Shown: positions 8,131-17,260 of the stretch, in pieces
Position numbering within the stretch: the stretch's first letter is position 1
Layout: the number at the start of each line of letters is the position of its first letter
Origin: Ophiosphaerella korrae
Lineage: Eukaryota > Ascomycota > Dothideomycetes > Pleosporales > Phaeosphaeriaceae
Length of the DNA: 28,120 nucleotides
Direction of reading: 5' to 3'
NCBI GenBank assembly: GCA_028456385.1
Contig: JALNQF010000467.1
Span: 1-28,120 of the forward strand
The notes under the pieces: generated by a model
Seen by the model: only the letters and a program-made list of their open reading frames with translations
Told to the model about the DNA's origin: nothing
Databases searched by the model: none
Program-made: the position numbers and the translations under genes

Positions 8131-11100
8131 AAAGTAGTCTAGAGGGTTTTAACTTTAGAAGTCCTCTAGTTTCTTAAAGTAGTTAAGATTATCTTCTAGT
8201 TCCTATATTTCTTCTTATAGTTACCCTTTTTTATCTATACCTATCTATTTTACTAAGTAATAGTTCTTACTATTATAGAACTAGTATACTAAGATTCTTT
8301 TAACTTCTTATTCTTCTTATTCTCTATATATATCTACTTTATACACTAGTAGTTCTATATCTTATAGTACTATTACTAGTAGTACTACGTAGAAAGTTAA
8401 GTATATCTTTATCTTATTTAGTAGCTTTAGTTTAAATATAACTAGCGTAACTTCTTTCTTAATTTTATATAGTCTTATCTTAATATAGTCTTGTTTAGAA
8501 TTTAGTTTCTTACTCTTAATATTTTTTTATACTAACTATACTTTTTCTTTCTTTCTAAATTAGAATCCTTCTTTATATTTTTTACTATAGTATTTTACTA
8601 TTAAATTATATAGAAATTCTACGTTCTATCTTAATTAATTATATATTTCTCTAAGTCTATTAGTAAAGTTTTCTTCTCTTAGAGACTAAGATATTTAGTC
8701 TCTTAGTATTCTATATACACTAGAGTTAAATCTATAGTTTATAAAGAAAAGTAATACTCTTATTACTATATTCTTTATAGTATTATATACTAACTATACT
8801 ATAAGTAGTAAATATACTTAATTATTCTAGTTATAGTTAAGGTAGTATCTTAAGTATTATTCTACTATCTAATTTATTTATTCTAACTATCTATCTATTT
8901 ATAAGTAATATATAGTAGATATTACGTATTTAATTCCTAATTACGCTGTTATTATTTCTTATAGTTTTAATATAAATCTTATATCTTTATCTATAATAAT
9001 CTTATCTAGTAGTCTATATTAACTAATTATAGTTCCTAGAACCTAGTATATAGTAACTTCTATCCTACTTTTCTCTTTATATAGTCTAAAGTATATATAC
9101 TTTATAAGTTTATCTACTATTATTAAGATTCTATTATACTTAACTCCTAATATTAAGTCTTTAGACTTTAGTAGTTTTATAATAAAGTCTATTATAATAA
9201 CTCTCTATTGTTATTCTAGTACTTTTATTAGTTATAATATTCTATATAGTATATATCTACTATACTTATTTTTCTAATATTCTATATAGTCTTGTAGTAC
9301 TTCTATTACTAGTTATCTTACTTTTAAAATATAGTAGTCTTATAGTAACCTATCTAGTATTTTATTAATCTCTTAGTATCTATATACTAGTAATTTATAG
9401 AATTATTATATAAATTCTCTCTAAATTTCTCTTAAGATATATATTCTTCTATAGGCTTATATAAGTCTTTCTTAGATCTCTAGTTTTTCTATTTCTTTAG
9501 ATACTTCTTGTATTACTTTCTAAATCTATTTATTTAGCTCGCTACTCTTTCTTTTAAGTATTATAGCTATTTTACGTATATTTAGGACTAAGTATCCTTC
9601 TTTATTCTTAACTAGAACTATACTAGTAGTATTTATTTCTTTTTATACGTCTAGTTTTTTACTAAGAGTATATATAAATTAATTATCTTTCTCTTTTATA
9701 TATATAATTTCTAAGTTAAATATTAATAAGAATTCCTACTACTTTATATATTATTATAATAGTTCTTTATTTAGTATTTTACTCTTTATAGGTATACTCT
9801 CTATTATTTAAATACTTTATAGATTACTAGTATTTCTTTATTATAGATTAAGTAGTTAAGTTCTACTATTTTTATTTTCTTAGAGAAGTATTTAACTTAG
9901 TATTCCTTTTTAGTCTTTAGGTCTTCCTATATTAGTACTATTCTATAGACTAAATTAGATACGTCTATTTTTACTATCGCTAGTAGGTCTAGTTTATATA
10001 TTCTAATAACTAAGTTTTTTATAAACTTTCTTTTAATCTTATTAAATACTTTATTATATTCTTTTATTTATTTAAATAGTATATCTTTCTTTATAAGTCT
10101 TATTATTAGTTCTATATTTTTAAACTATCTTACTATTAACTTTCTATAAAAGTTAGCTAGCCTATAAAATTATTATACTTCTTTTAGATTCTTTAGTATT
10201 AGCTATTCGTTAATTAATCTAATCTTTTCTAGATTAATTTTAATTTTTCCTTGTTTAATAATAAACCTAAAGAAGTCTATTTCTTTTATATAGAATTTAT
10301 ATTTTCTTATCTTAAAAAATAATTTACTTTCTACTAGCTTTTCTAGTACTTTGTATATATATTACGCGTATTCTTCTTCTCTTTCTAAGAATATAAAGAT
10401 ATTATCTAGGTATATAAATATAAATACGTCTAAGTACTCTCTTAGTACTATATTAATTCTTTCTTAGAAGGCTACTAGTGCGTTTATTAAGCTAAATAGT
10501 ATAACTAGGTATTTATATAGTCTATATTATATTCTAAATACTATTTTCTATTTATTACTTTTCTTAATTCTAATCTAGTAGTAGGCGTTCTAGATATCTA
10601 GTTTTATAAAGATTCTTACTCTTTATAGCTTATTTTATATCTTATCTATATATAGTAGTAGGTATTAGTTCTTGTTTATAATTACGTTAGTCTTTCTAAA
10701 GTCTATATAAAGTCTTTTATTACTTATTCTCTTTTTATCTATAAATATAAGTCTATATACTACTAAAGATTTAGATTTTTATATCTATCTTTTTTTAATT
10801 ACGTTTTTAATAAATACTTATTTAATCTAAGATTCTTCTTCTATTTTTCTATAGACTAAGCTCTATCTTATATCTTTATCTTTCTTTAGGTTTATTACTA
10901 AATCCTATAGCTAATATTCTAGAAGATAGTCTTTAGGCTCTATAAGCTATTTTTCTTATTTCTTATTTTCTTTAAAGAATTTTCTTTTATAAGTGTTTAT
11001 ATTAGCTTTTAATATATCTATTCTATAGTAGTTAATCTTTCCTATTCTCTAATTAATATATAGGTTAGTTATTTATAACTATAGTATTCCTCGTATTATA

Positions 11101-12544
11101 TTTTATTTGTTATTAATTGTTGTTATAGCTATTACTATATTCTTAATTATTATCTCTTCTAGTTCTAGTGTAGAGGGTACTATTTCGAACCTAATAAGTT
11201 CCTCGAATAGTTTTCCTTTAATTATACTTAGTTATTAAGAGAATTTCTTTATTATATACTATATTCCTTATATTTCTATAAACTTCTTTAATATAAAGTT
11301 TCTTATAGCTCTACTATTAATTATTAATTATACTTTCTTTTTTTAGTATTTCTCTATTTTTATAATATATAGGCTTTCTATACTTTTTAGCTTTTCTTAC
11401 TTAAGTAATTTTATAAATTATCTATCTTTCTAAAGCTATAGCCTTACTTTATATTTGTATTTTTTATATTTTAAATATTTATTATACTTGTATTTATACT
11501 ATAGTCTTTCTTAGACGTATTTTTTAGATAGCTTTAGTCTAGGCCTTATTACTACGTAACCTTCTTCTAAGATTATTTTTTATCCTTAGATATCTTCTAC
11601 TAAGATTACTCTCGTATAGTTATAGCCTCTTTTTCTTATAAGCTATATACTATTATTTACTTTAAGGTTTCTATATATAATATAATTCTTATCTAAGTAT
11701 AATATCTATAATACTTTAAAATATACTAGGTATTTTAGGTCTATTATTTTATTATCTCCTTCTTAGTATTTGTCTTTTCTAGGTATATCTATAGTTAGGA
11801 TATAGTATACTACTAGTACTCTTAGTATATAGGCTTTATTAATCTATTATATTTTTCTTATAAAGTACTACTATTCTCTCTATATAAGTATCTTTCTTAC
11901 TATAACTATTTATTACTTTATCTATTCTTAAAATAGTATAAATTTTTTTTTATTAGGATTATATTCTTTTTAGTCTTTATACGCTTCCTCTATACTTATA
12001 ACTAGTAAGTATTTCTAAATAAACTTTTATTCTTTATTTTATTTATCTATATCTATTATTATATAGCTATTATAGCTATACATATCTAGCTAGGTATACT
12101 CTATACTTTTTATACTAACTTATCTTTTACTTTCTTATAGTTCTTTAATAGAAGCTATAGTAGTCTCTTTATCTAGTACTAGTTCTTTAGCCTAGATTAA
12201 TAGTATCTAGAGCTCTTCCTTTTCTAAGTCTTCTATTAGTAGGTCTATTACGTATATAGTTTCTTCTAGCTATACTTTTATTTTTTCTTTTATTACTACT
12301 ACTCTATTTCTTTATTATAAAAAATATCTTACTCTCTACTTACTAGAAAAGTATATATAGTAGTTATCTTTGTAATAAAAAGTCTAATAGAGTATTACGT
12401 ATTATATTTCTTTACTCCTAGCTACCTTTCCTTAAGGTTTAGCTTATACTTATAGTACTTCTTTCCTCTTTTTAGTTATCTTTAACTAAGCTTCTTTATC
12501 TTTTTTATAGTCTTTACTTCTATAATCTTTTATAAAGTATCTTA
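8131..12544 (-). pseudogene. pol: Element 1 pol: protease, RT, RNase H, integrase, chromodomain (degraded)
   Basis: This is the polyprotein that copies and inserts the element. On the minus strand, from high to low coordinates, the domains are as follows. The linker at about 12,540-11,400 has no recognised domain. The protease active site lies at 11,295-11,318, with DSGA read as N-S-R-A. RT spans about 10,990-10,130, with Y-L-D-N at 10,401-10,412. RNase H spans about 10,100-9,600; the block KIDVSNL near 9,950 matches the family's TDAS motif, while the TDHKNL-type block is deleted at 9,775-9,787. The integrase core has all three acidic codons kept: Asp 9,187-9,189, Asp 8,989-8,991 and Glu 8,881-8,883, giving the classic spacing of 35 residues between the last two. 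The chromodomain lies at about 8,300-8,172 and reads YLVK-IG...WELEDNL. The domain order PR-RT-RH-IN with a terminal chromodomain defines the Ty3/gypsy chromodomain clade. Many in-frame TAG/TAA codons abolish function. Confidence 0.88.
9775..9787 (-). other. 46-bp deletion scar in RNase H of element 1
   Basis: Element 2 has two copies of CTTTATTTAGTAT (18,898-18,910 and 18,944-18,956) with the RNase H block VYIDYKNL between them. Element 1 has a single copy at 9,775-9,787 and lacks the block, which is the signature of slippage or recombination between short direct repeats. 46 is not a multiple of 3, so it also shifts the frame. Confidence 0.8.
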
Positions 12545-12549
12545 GTTTC
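12545..12549. repeat. Target-site duplication GTTTC, left copy
   Basis: GTTTC here and at 12,977-12,981 flanks the solo LTR. The uninterrupted sequence in element 2 (near 21,717) has a single AGTTTC. Confidence 0.8.
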
Positions 12550-12976
12550 TATAATAAGCTACCTATTATTAACTATAAGTACTTATAAAAAAGGTTAGTA
12601 GATTATAAAGTAATAGTAAAAGCTTATAGAGTAATTTATAATAACTATAAATAATAGAAGATATTTTATAACTATCTTGTATTAGCGTTCTATAGTTAAT
12701 AGATTAAATTACTAATACTATCTTAGTAATACGTATCCTATTAACTATATACTTATCGTAATCTATAATTTATAGTTACTAAGACTAGTAGATTATAGAT
12801 TGTCTTAATCTATAATCTATAGATACTAAGAATCTATAGATTATAGATTACCTTAGATATCTTAGTTATATATAGTCTCCTAATTAAGATTATTACTTTA
12901 CTTGTCTTATACTTTATTAGTATCTAAGTTAGGACTAATTAGCTCTATCTTAATTTCTTCTATTACACCTATAATA
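12550..12976 (-). mobile_element. Solo LTR of a diverged subfamily (A2), 427 bp, inside element 1
   Basis: The insertion is absent from element 2 and is flanked by GTTTC on both sides. Its ends (TATAATAAGC...CCTATAATA) are the RIP-altered forms of TG...CA with the same TGTTATA-type inverted ends as family A. The middle, about 12,594-12,752, is clearly related to the family A LTR, for example the shared AAATAATAGAAGATATTTT. The tandem part differs: instead of the 54-bp unit it has nested palindromic repeats of an AATCTATAATCTATAG type at about 12,770-12,865. No internal region is present, so it most likely remains after recombination between two LTRs. Confidence 0.8.
12770..12865. repeat. Palindromic repeat cluster in solo LTR
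   Basis: Repeated and inverted copies of AATCTATAATCTATAG and TAGATTATAGATT are separated by TACTAAGA. It stands in the place where the other family A LTRs carry the 54-bp tandem units, and both unit types share TACTAAGA. Confidence 0.7.
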
Positions 12977-12981
12977 GTTTC
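12977..12981. repeat. Target-site duplication GTTTC, right copy
   Basis: This is the second copy of GTTTC flanking the solo LTR. Family A sequence resumes after it (TTATATTTATAATATACTAT, as in element 2). Confidence 0.8.
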
Positions 12982-13967
12982 TTATATTTATAATATACTA
13001 TATCCTTTTTCTTCTATAATTAGTAGTCTTTCGCGTAGTAGCCTTTTTTACTATAGTTATAGTATATAAAGTCTTTATTCTTTTTCTTCTTTTTATCTTT
13101 ATTTACGTTAAGGATTATAGAGTCTCTAGTATTCTAATTTCTAGTTTAGCTACTATACTTATTCTTTTTCTATTCTTAAAGATTATTATTAATTTAGAAT
13201 ACCTACTACTTTAGGACTTCTAGTGTCCTAGGTTTTTCTATATAGATTATTTTATATTAGATTTTCTTATTTAGTTTTTATTTAAATTATAATATTAGAG
13301 CTAATTTATTTTATTCTATATTTTATAATAGTTATTTAAACTATAATATATACTTAGAAATACTTTTCTATTATATAAGTCTTTTAAGTTTCTCTTTAGC
13401 TTATTAGGTAATATCTATATCTCTAAATATTACTCTTATTTATTTAGTAAAGTATTTATAGCTTCTAAAAATAGCTTTAGTTTTATCTTTCTAGGTTATT
13501 AGAGCGTATATTATATAGTCTATCTAGTAAGGTTTATACTATCTTATTACGTCTTCTTTAAAATATAGTCTAATATATATTACTTTCTTTTCTTCTATAT
13601 TAAAGTATAGTACTTATATATCTATCTAGAGTTATACTAATACTATAAAAGGTCTTAGCTTTTCTCTTATTTTATTAAACTTCTTAAGTATAGGTATCTT
13701 AAGTACTTTCTTTATTATACTTATCTCTAGTTATTAAGTAATTATTTCTATCTAGTTTTATCCTTTAATAATAGCTTTAATTAATACTTTATTTTACTTT
13801 AAGTAGTCTTGTAGTTCTTTATTCTACGTTTTTAATACTTTAATTACTATTTTTATATCTTCTTTATTATTAATTAGCTTATTTATATAATCTTTAATTA
13901 TTTCCTATATAGTACTATCTAACTTATAACTACTTCTAGAGACTTTACTTATTAAACTTTCTACTAT
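12982..13967 (-). pseudogene. gag: Element 1 gag with CCHC zinc knuckle (degraded)
   Basis: Gag forms the particle that packages the element's RNA. The start is placed at 13,965-13,967, where ATA replaces ATG, 61 bases inside the 5' LTR and aligned with elements 2 and 3. An N-terminal coiled-coil-like part is followed by the retrotransposon-gag core. The zinc knuckle lies at 13,023-13,064, about residue 302. Its three Cys and one His codons all read TAC or TAT, each explained by one RIP-type transition, while the spacer AAA-AAA-GGC (KKG) is kept. Phase between start and knuckle is preserved (903 bases, as in element 2), so damage is by point mutation only. The solo LTR begins just downstream. 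Confidence 0.85.
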
Positions 13968-14028
13968 TATATTAGCTAGACTATATACTACTTATACTTT
14001 ACTTCTTATAATAACTTAATTAATAAGG

Positions 14029-14524
14029 TATAATAGGGTATTACTAAGGTTAACTTCTTAGTACCTAAAGAGTATTAGTAGATTAGAAAGTAATAATAAA
14101 AGCTTATATTATAATCTATAATAAGCTATAAATAATAGAAGATATTTTATAACTATCTTAGTATTATTACTTATAGTTAATAATTAAATTACTAATATTA
14201 TCCTAATAATACGTATTACTACTAACTATATACTTAGGCTTCTTAGCTAGCTTTATACTTTGTATTTACTAAGATTATAAATTATAAATTTATTACGTAC
14301 TTAGCTTTATACTTTATATTTACTAAGATCGCGAATTATAAATTTATTACGTACTTAGCTTTATACTTTATATTTACTAAGATTATAAATTACAAATTTA
14401 TTATATATTCTTATTATAGTTAGTCTTCTAGTCTAGTTTAGTATCTTATAGATTATATATATTGTTGTTATCTATAGTAAAGCTAATTAGTTTAAATTAG
14501 TTTTCTCTTATTATAGCTATAATA
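14029..14524 (-). repeat. LTR B (5' LTR of element 1), 496 bp
   Basis: The layout is the same as LTR A plus one extra 54-bp unit, which accounts exactly for its greater length. On the minus strand it is followed by CCTTATTAATTAAGTTATTA, the position of a primer binding site; I do not recognise a tRNA match. To its right lies family B sequence. Confidence 0.9.
14249..14410. repeat. 54-bp tandem unit, 3 copies, in LTR B
   Basis: Units start at 14,249, 14,303 and 14,357. The second contains GATCGCGAATTATAA where the others have GATTATAAATTATAA, showing that at least one CG-rich ancestral unit escaped mutation. Confidence 0.9.
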
Positions 14525-16247
14525 TCCTAGTAGCTCTAGTTACTTTAAGAGAGTATCTACTACTACGTTTTTTTCTTAGCTATATACTTTATATTAAATT
14601 CCTATATATTTAGAAGAGTAAGCTATCTTGTAATTAGGGCTCTTAAGAGGTTACTAGCGCTTTAATTAAGTTAATCTATAAGTATATAAGTATCTATTTC
14701 TACTATAAAATAAACTTTATAGATTTATAAGTAGAATTTCTTAAGTACTAGTAGTATAGCTTTATACTTATATTTCCTAGAATCCTAGTTATACTCTAAA
14801 AGTAACTATACTTCTAATTTATAGTATATAACGTTCTAATAGCTTTTTAGGTTTTCTTACTAGAGTACTACGCCTTAACTCTTTTTACTTCTATTAACTA
14901 ATATAATAATTAGTCTAATAAGCTTACTATAGTCTATAGAGACTAATACTAGTATACTAGTTAGTTAAGTTTTTAATTTATTTATAGTAAGAAAAGCTTT
15001 TTAACTCTATTTAAATTCTTTATTCTTCTTTAGTAGCTTAAATAGTAGTATTACTATCTTAGTAAAACCTTTAATCTAGATTCTATAGTATACGCAAAAG
15101 CTAATAAATATTTAGACTTCTTTTAGAGATCTATAGGCTAGCTATTTAATTATCTTTTAGACTTTCTTATTAGCTAAGTACTAGCCCTTTTTATCTACTA
15201 TATACCCTATAATCCTTATAGAGTTATAGTACTAATCTAATTTAAAACCTAAAGTAGTAGTACTAGCTATCTTAAAGTTATATAAAACTTTATCTATATT
15301 AATAATATATTTACTAATAAACTTTTAGATCCTATATTCTAGTAAGTCTAAGTTATAGTTTGTTTTTAGGCCTTTTACTATAATATTATCTAAATATAAT
15401 ATATAGCTAGTTAGAATTAATTCTTATAAGATTTTAGTTACTACTTATATAAACTTAGTAATAGAGTTTATAGTACCTATAAGTATAGTATATTACTATA
15501 CTAGTTTATAAGTTAGCGTATAAGATACTATAAGTAGTCTAGAGTCTTAATAGAGCTCTACTTAATTATATCTAGAGAAGAAGTCTATTAAGAATATAAC
15601 GTAATAACTTATAAATTCCTCTAAGAATTTATCTAAGTTTAGAAGTAAGTTAGTATCTCTAATAGTTATACTATTAGTGCGCTAGGTATTATTAATAAGT
15701 TAGTATCCTTAGTCCTTTTTCTTTACTAAAAACTAAAAGTTACTATATAGGCTTTTACTTAATTTAAAGACTTCTTAGTTTAACTATTTCTAAATTATCT
15801 TATTAATTACTTCTCTTTATTTATTAAGTATAAGGAAGCTATCTTCTTTTTAGGCTTTATAGGGTACTATATTAATTTAAACTAGTAGGATAATATTAGA
15901 GTAGATATAGCCTAATTTTATAAAGTTAAAGCTTAACGTAGCTTCTTAATATAGAAAAACTTTAATTAGTATTTTTCTTTCTCTTAGCTATAGCTAGTTA
16001 GTAATCTTTATTTTTACTAGCTATTTTTCTATAACCTAAGTACCTATAGAAAAAAGAGTAGTCTTATTAGTAATATATTATTAGAATTATCTCTAGCTTT
16101 AGTTATTATTTACTAGCTACCTAAGTTCTACTCTTACTTTCTAGTCTAATTAACTTTCTACTTAGTAAGGCTATACTAAGAAGTTATAAACTAGCTATAC
16201 TTTTTTACCTTTTAACTTATATATAGTATTTAGCTTAAATTATAGTT
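14525..16247 (-). pseudogene. pol: Gypsy family B pol relic: RT and RNase H (downstream half)
   Basis: This is a second gypsy family, clearly different from family A. On the minus strand, RT runs from about 16,200 to 15,300; the block near 15,740 reads LVKKKD and the active site reads LYLDN followed by IIVKGLKTNYN (YLDN at 15,385-15,396; the family has YLDD..VKGPKT). The connection and RNase H follow, with the block SFCVYYRI near 15,100. The relic ends with NVVVDTLLK at about 14,540-14,575, matching the N-V-A-D-A-L-S-R sequence that closes RNase H in this class. The integrase is missing: element 1 begins immediately. The other half of this element (protease and gag) lies at 23,217-26,095 beyond element 2. 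The second catalytic Asp codon has become AAT. Confidence 0.8.
16243..16247. repeat. Target-site duplication TAGTT, left copy
   Basis: TAGTT directly precedes element 2 and is repeated at 23,212-23,216 directly after it. Five bases is the usual duplication length for Ty3/gypsy elements. Confidence 0.9.
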
Positions 16248-16634
16248 TATAATAAGTGTTACTAGGGTTAACTTCTTAATACCTAAAAAGTATTAGTAGA
16301 TTAAGAAGTAATAATAAAAGCTTATATTATAATCTATAATAAGCTATAAATAATAAAAGATATTTTACAACTATCTTAGTATTATTACTTGTAGTTAATA
16401 ATTAAATTACTAATAATATCTTAATAATACGCATTACTACTAACTATATACCTAGGCCTCTTAGCTAGCTTTATACTTTATATTTACTAAAATCGCGAAT
16501 CGCGAATTTATTATATATCCTAATTGTAGTTAGTTTCTTAGTCTAGTTTATTATCCTATAGATTATATATACTATTATTATCTATAGTAAGGCTAATTAG
16601 TTTAAATTAGTTTTCTCTTATTATAACTATAATA
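16248..16634 (-). repeat. LTR C (3' LTR of element 2), 387 bp
   Basis: This is the shortest LTR of the family, with a single 54-bp unit (16,467-16,520). Ends are TATAATAAG and CTATAATA. It keeps ATCGCGAATCGCGAATT near 16,492, one of the few CG-rich spots in the window. Confidence 0.9.
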
Positions 16635-16648
16635 CTATTCTTCCCTTT
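16635..16648 (-). other. Polypurine tract of element 2
   Basis: The minus-strand purine run AAAGGGAAGAATAG ends exactly at the start of LTR C and aligns with the tract of element 1 at 7,502-7,515. Confidence 0.7.
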
Positions 16649-17260
16649 AGGTAGGTTCTTATTTCTCTATCCTAAGCCTAAAGTTATTAGTCTAGTTTCT
16701 TTATTTATTTCTAACTCTTTATTATTCTCTATATCTTTACGTTCTAACTATAATAAACTTCTTTTTATTACTTATATTACTTGTAATAGAGTTAAAATAT
16801 TTTCCTACGCCTATTATACTTAATTAAAGCTTACTTACCTTATATCTTTAAAGGATAGTAAATACTATAATAAGTATATTCTAGCTAATATTTAGTATAA
16901 GTATATACTATCTAGCGTTTCTCTTATAGAGTATAAGTACTTAATTTCTATATAGTCTCTTCTTACTAAGTTATATAGGGCGAGCTATTAACTAAGCTTA
17001 AGAGATACTATTATTATAGCTTATAAAAGCTAAAGCTAAGTATAAGCTAACTTTTTATAAGCTAGTAAATCTTTATTTACGTATTAAGCGTTTTTATAAG
17101 ATAAAGGCTTATAATAACGCTAAATTATCTAAATAGTCTTATACTTTAAAGGCTAAGATAAACCTTAAAGATATAGTTTAGGCTATTCTAGCTCCTATTA
17201 TATTAGACGTTCCTAATACCTCTCTATTTAGCACTAGTAATACTAATTTTCTTAGTTTAC
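16649..17260 (-). other. Element 2 region between chromodomain and 3' LTR, no recognised domain
   Basis: This is colinear with 7,516-8,130 of element 1, and the two copies differ mainly by C/T and G/A changes. I see no known domain. Its conserved length in two copies suggests it is a normal part of the element. Confidence 0.4.

Larger units (their letters stand above)
7060..14524 (-). mobile_element. Ty3/gypsy chromodomain-bearing retrotransposon, family A, element 1 (7,465 bp)
   Basis: Two LTRs in the same orientation (7,060-7,501 and 14,029-14,524) enclose gag, protease, RT, RNase H, integrase and chromodomain, all reading on the minus strand, so the 5' LTR is at high coordinates. Both LTRs share a one-base insertion near their end (TATAATARGGTATTACTAAGG) that LTRs C, D and E lack, which ties them to one element. 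The element is interrupted by a solo LTR at 12,550-12,976 and has a 46-bp deletion in RNase H compared with element 2. The flanking five bases, AATAG on the left and TCCTA on the right, do not match, and the two flanks belong to different families. Confidence 0.88.

Noticed and set aside
10401..10412. YLDN as a possible natural variant of the RT active site.
   Set aside because: The same change occurs in two unrelated families, beside many stops and other RIP-type losses, and is exactly what C-to-T at CpA on the opposite strand gives.
14249..14410. Three regularly spaced 54-bp repeats could suggest a CRISPR-like array.
   Set aside because: The units are directly adjacent with no spacers, lie inside an LTR and recur at the same place in all five LTRs.
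14525..14540. TCCTAG at the right flank of element 1 resembles TTCCTAG in the family A sequence expected after the left flank, suggesting a self-insertion with matching sides.
   Set aside because: Only about seven bases agree and the next bases diverge. The following minus-strand reading is the end of family B RNase H (NVVVDTLLK), so the match is chance.
16492..16509. TCGCGAATCGCGAAT as a possible protein-binding or restriction-type island.
   Set aside because: It is the ancestral, less mutated form of GATTATAAATTATAA in the 54-bp unit, so it reflects spared CpG sites and not a separate element.
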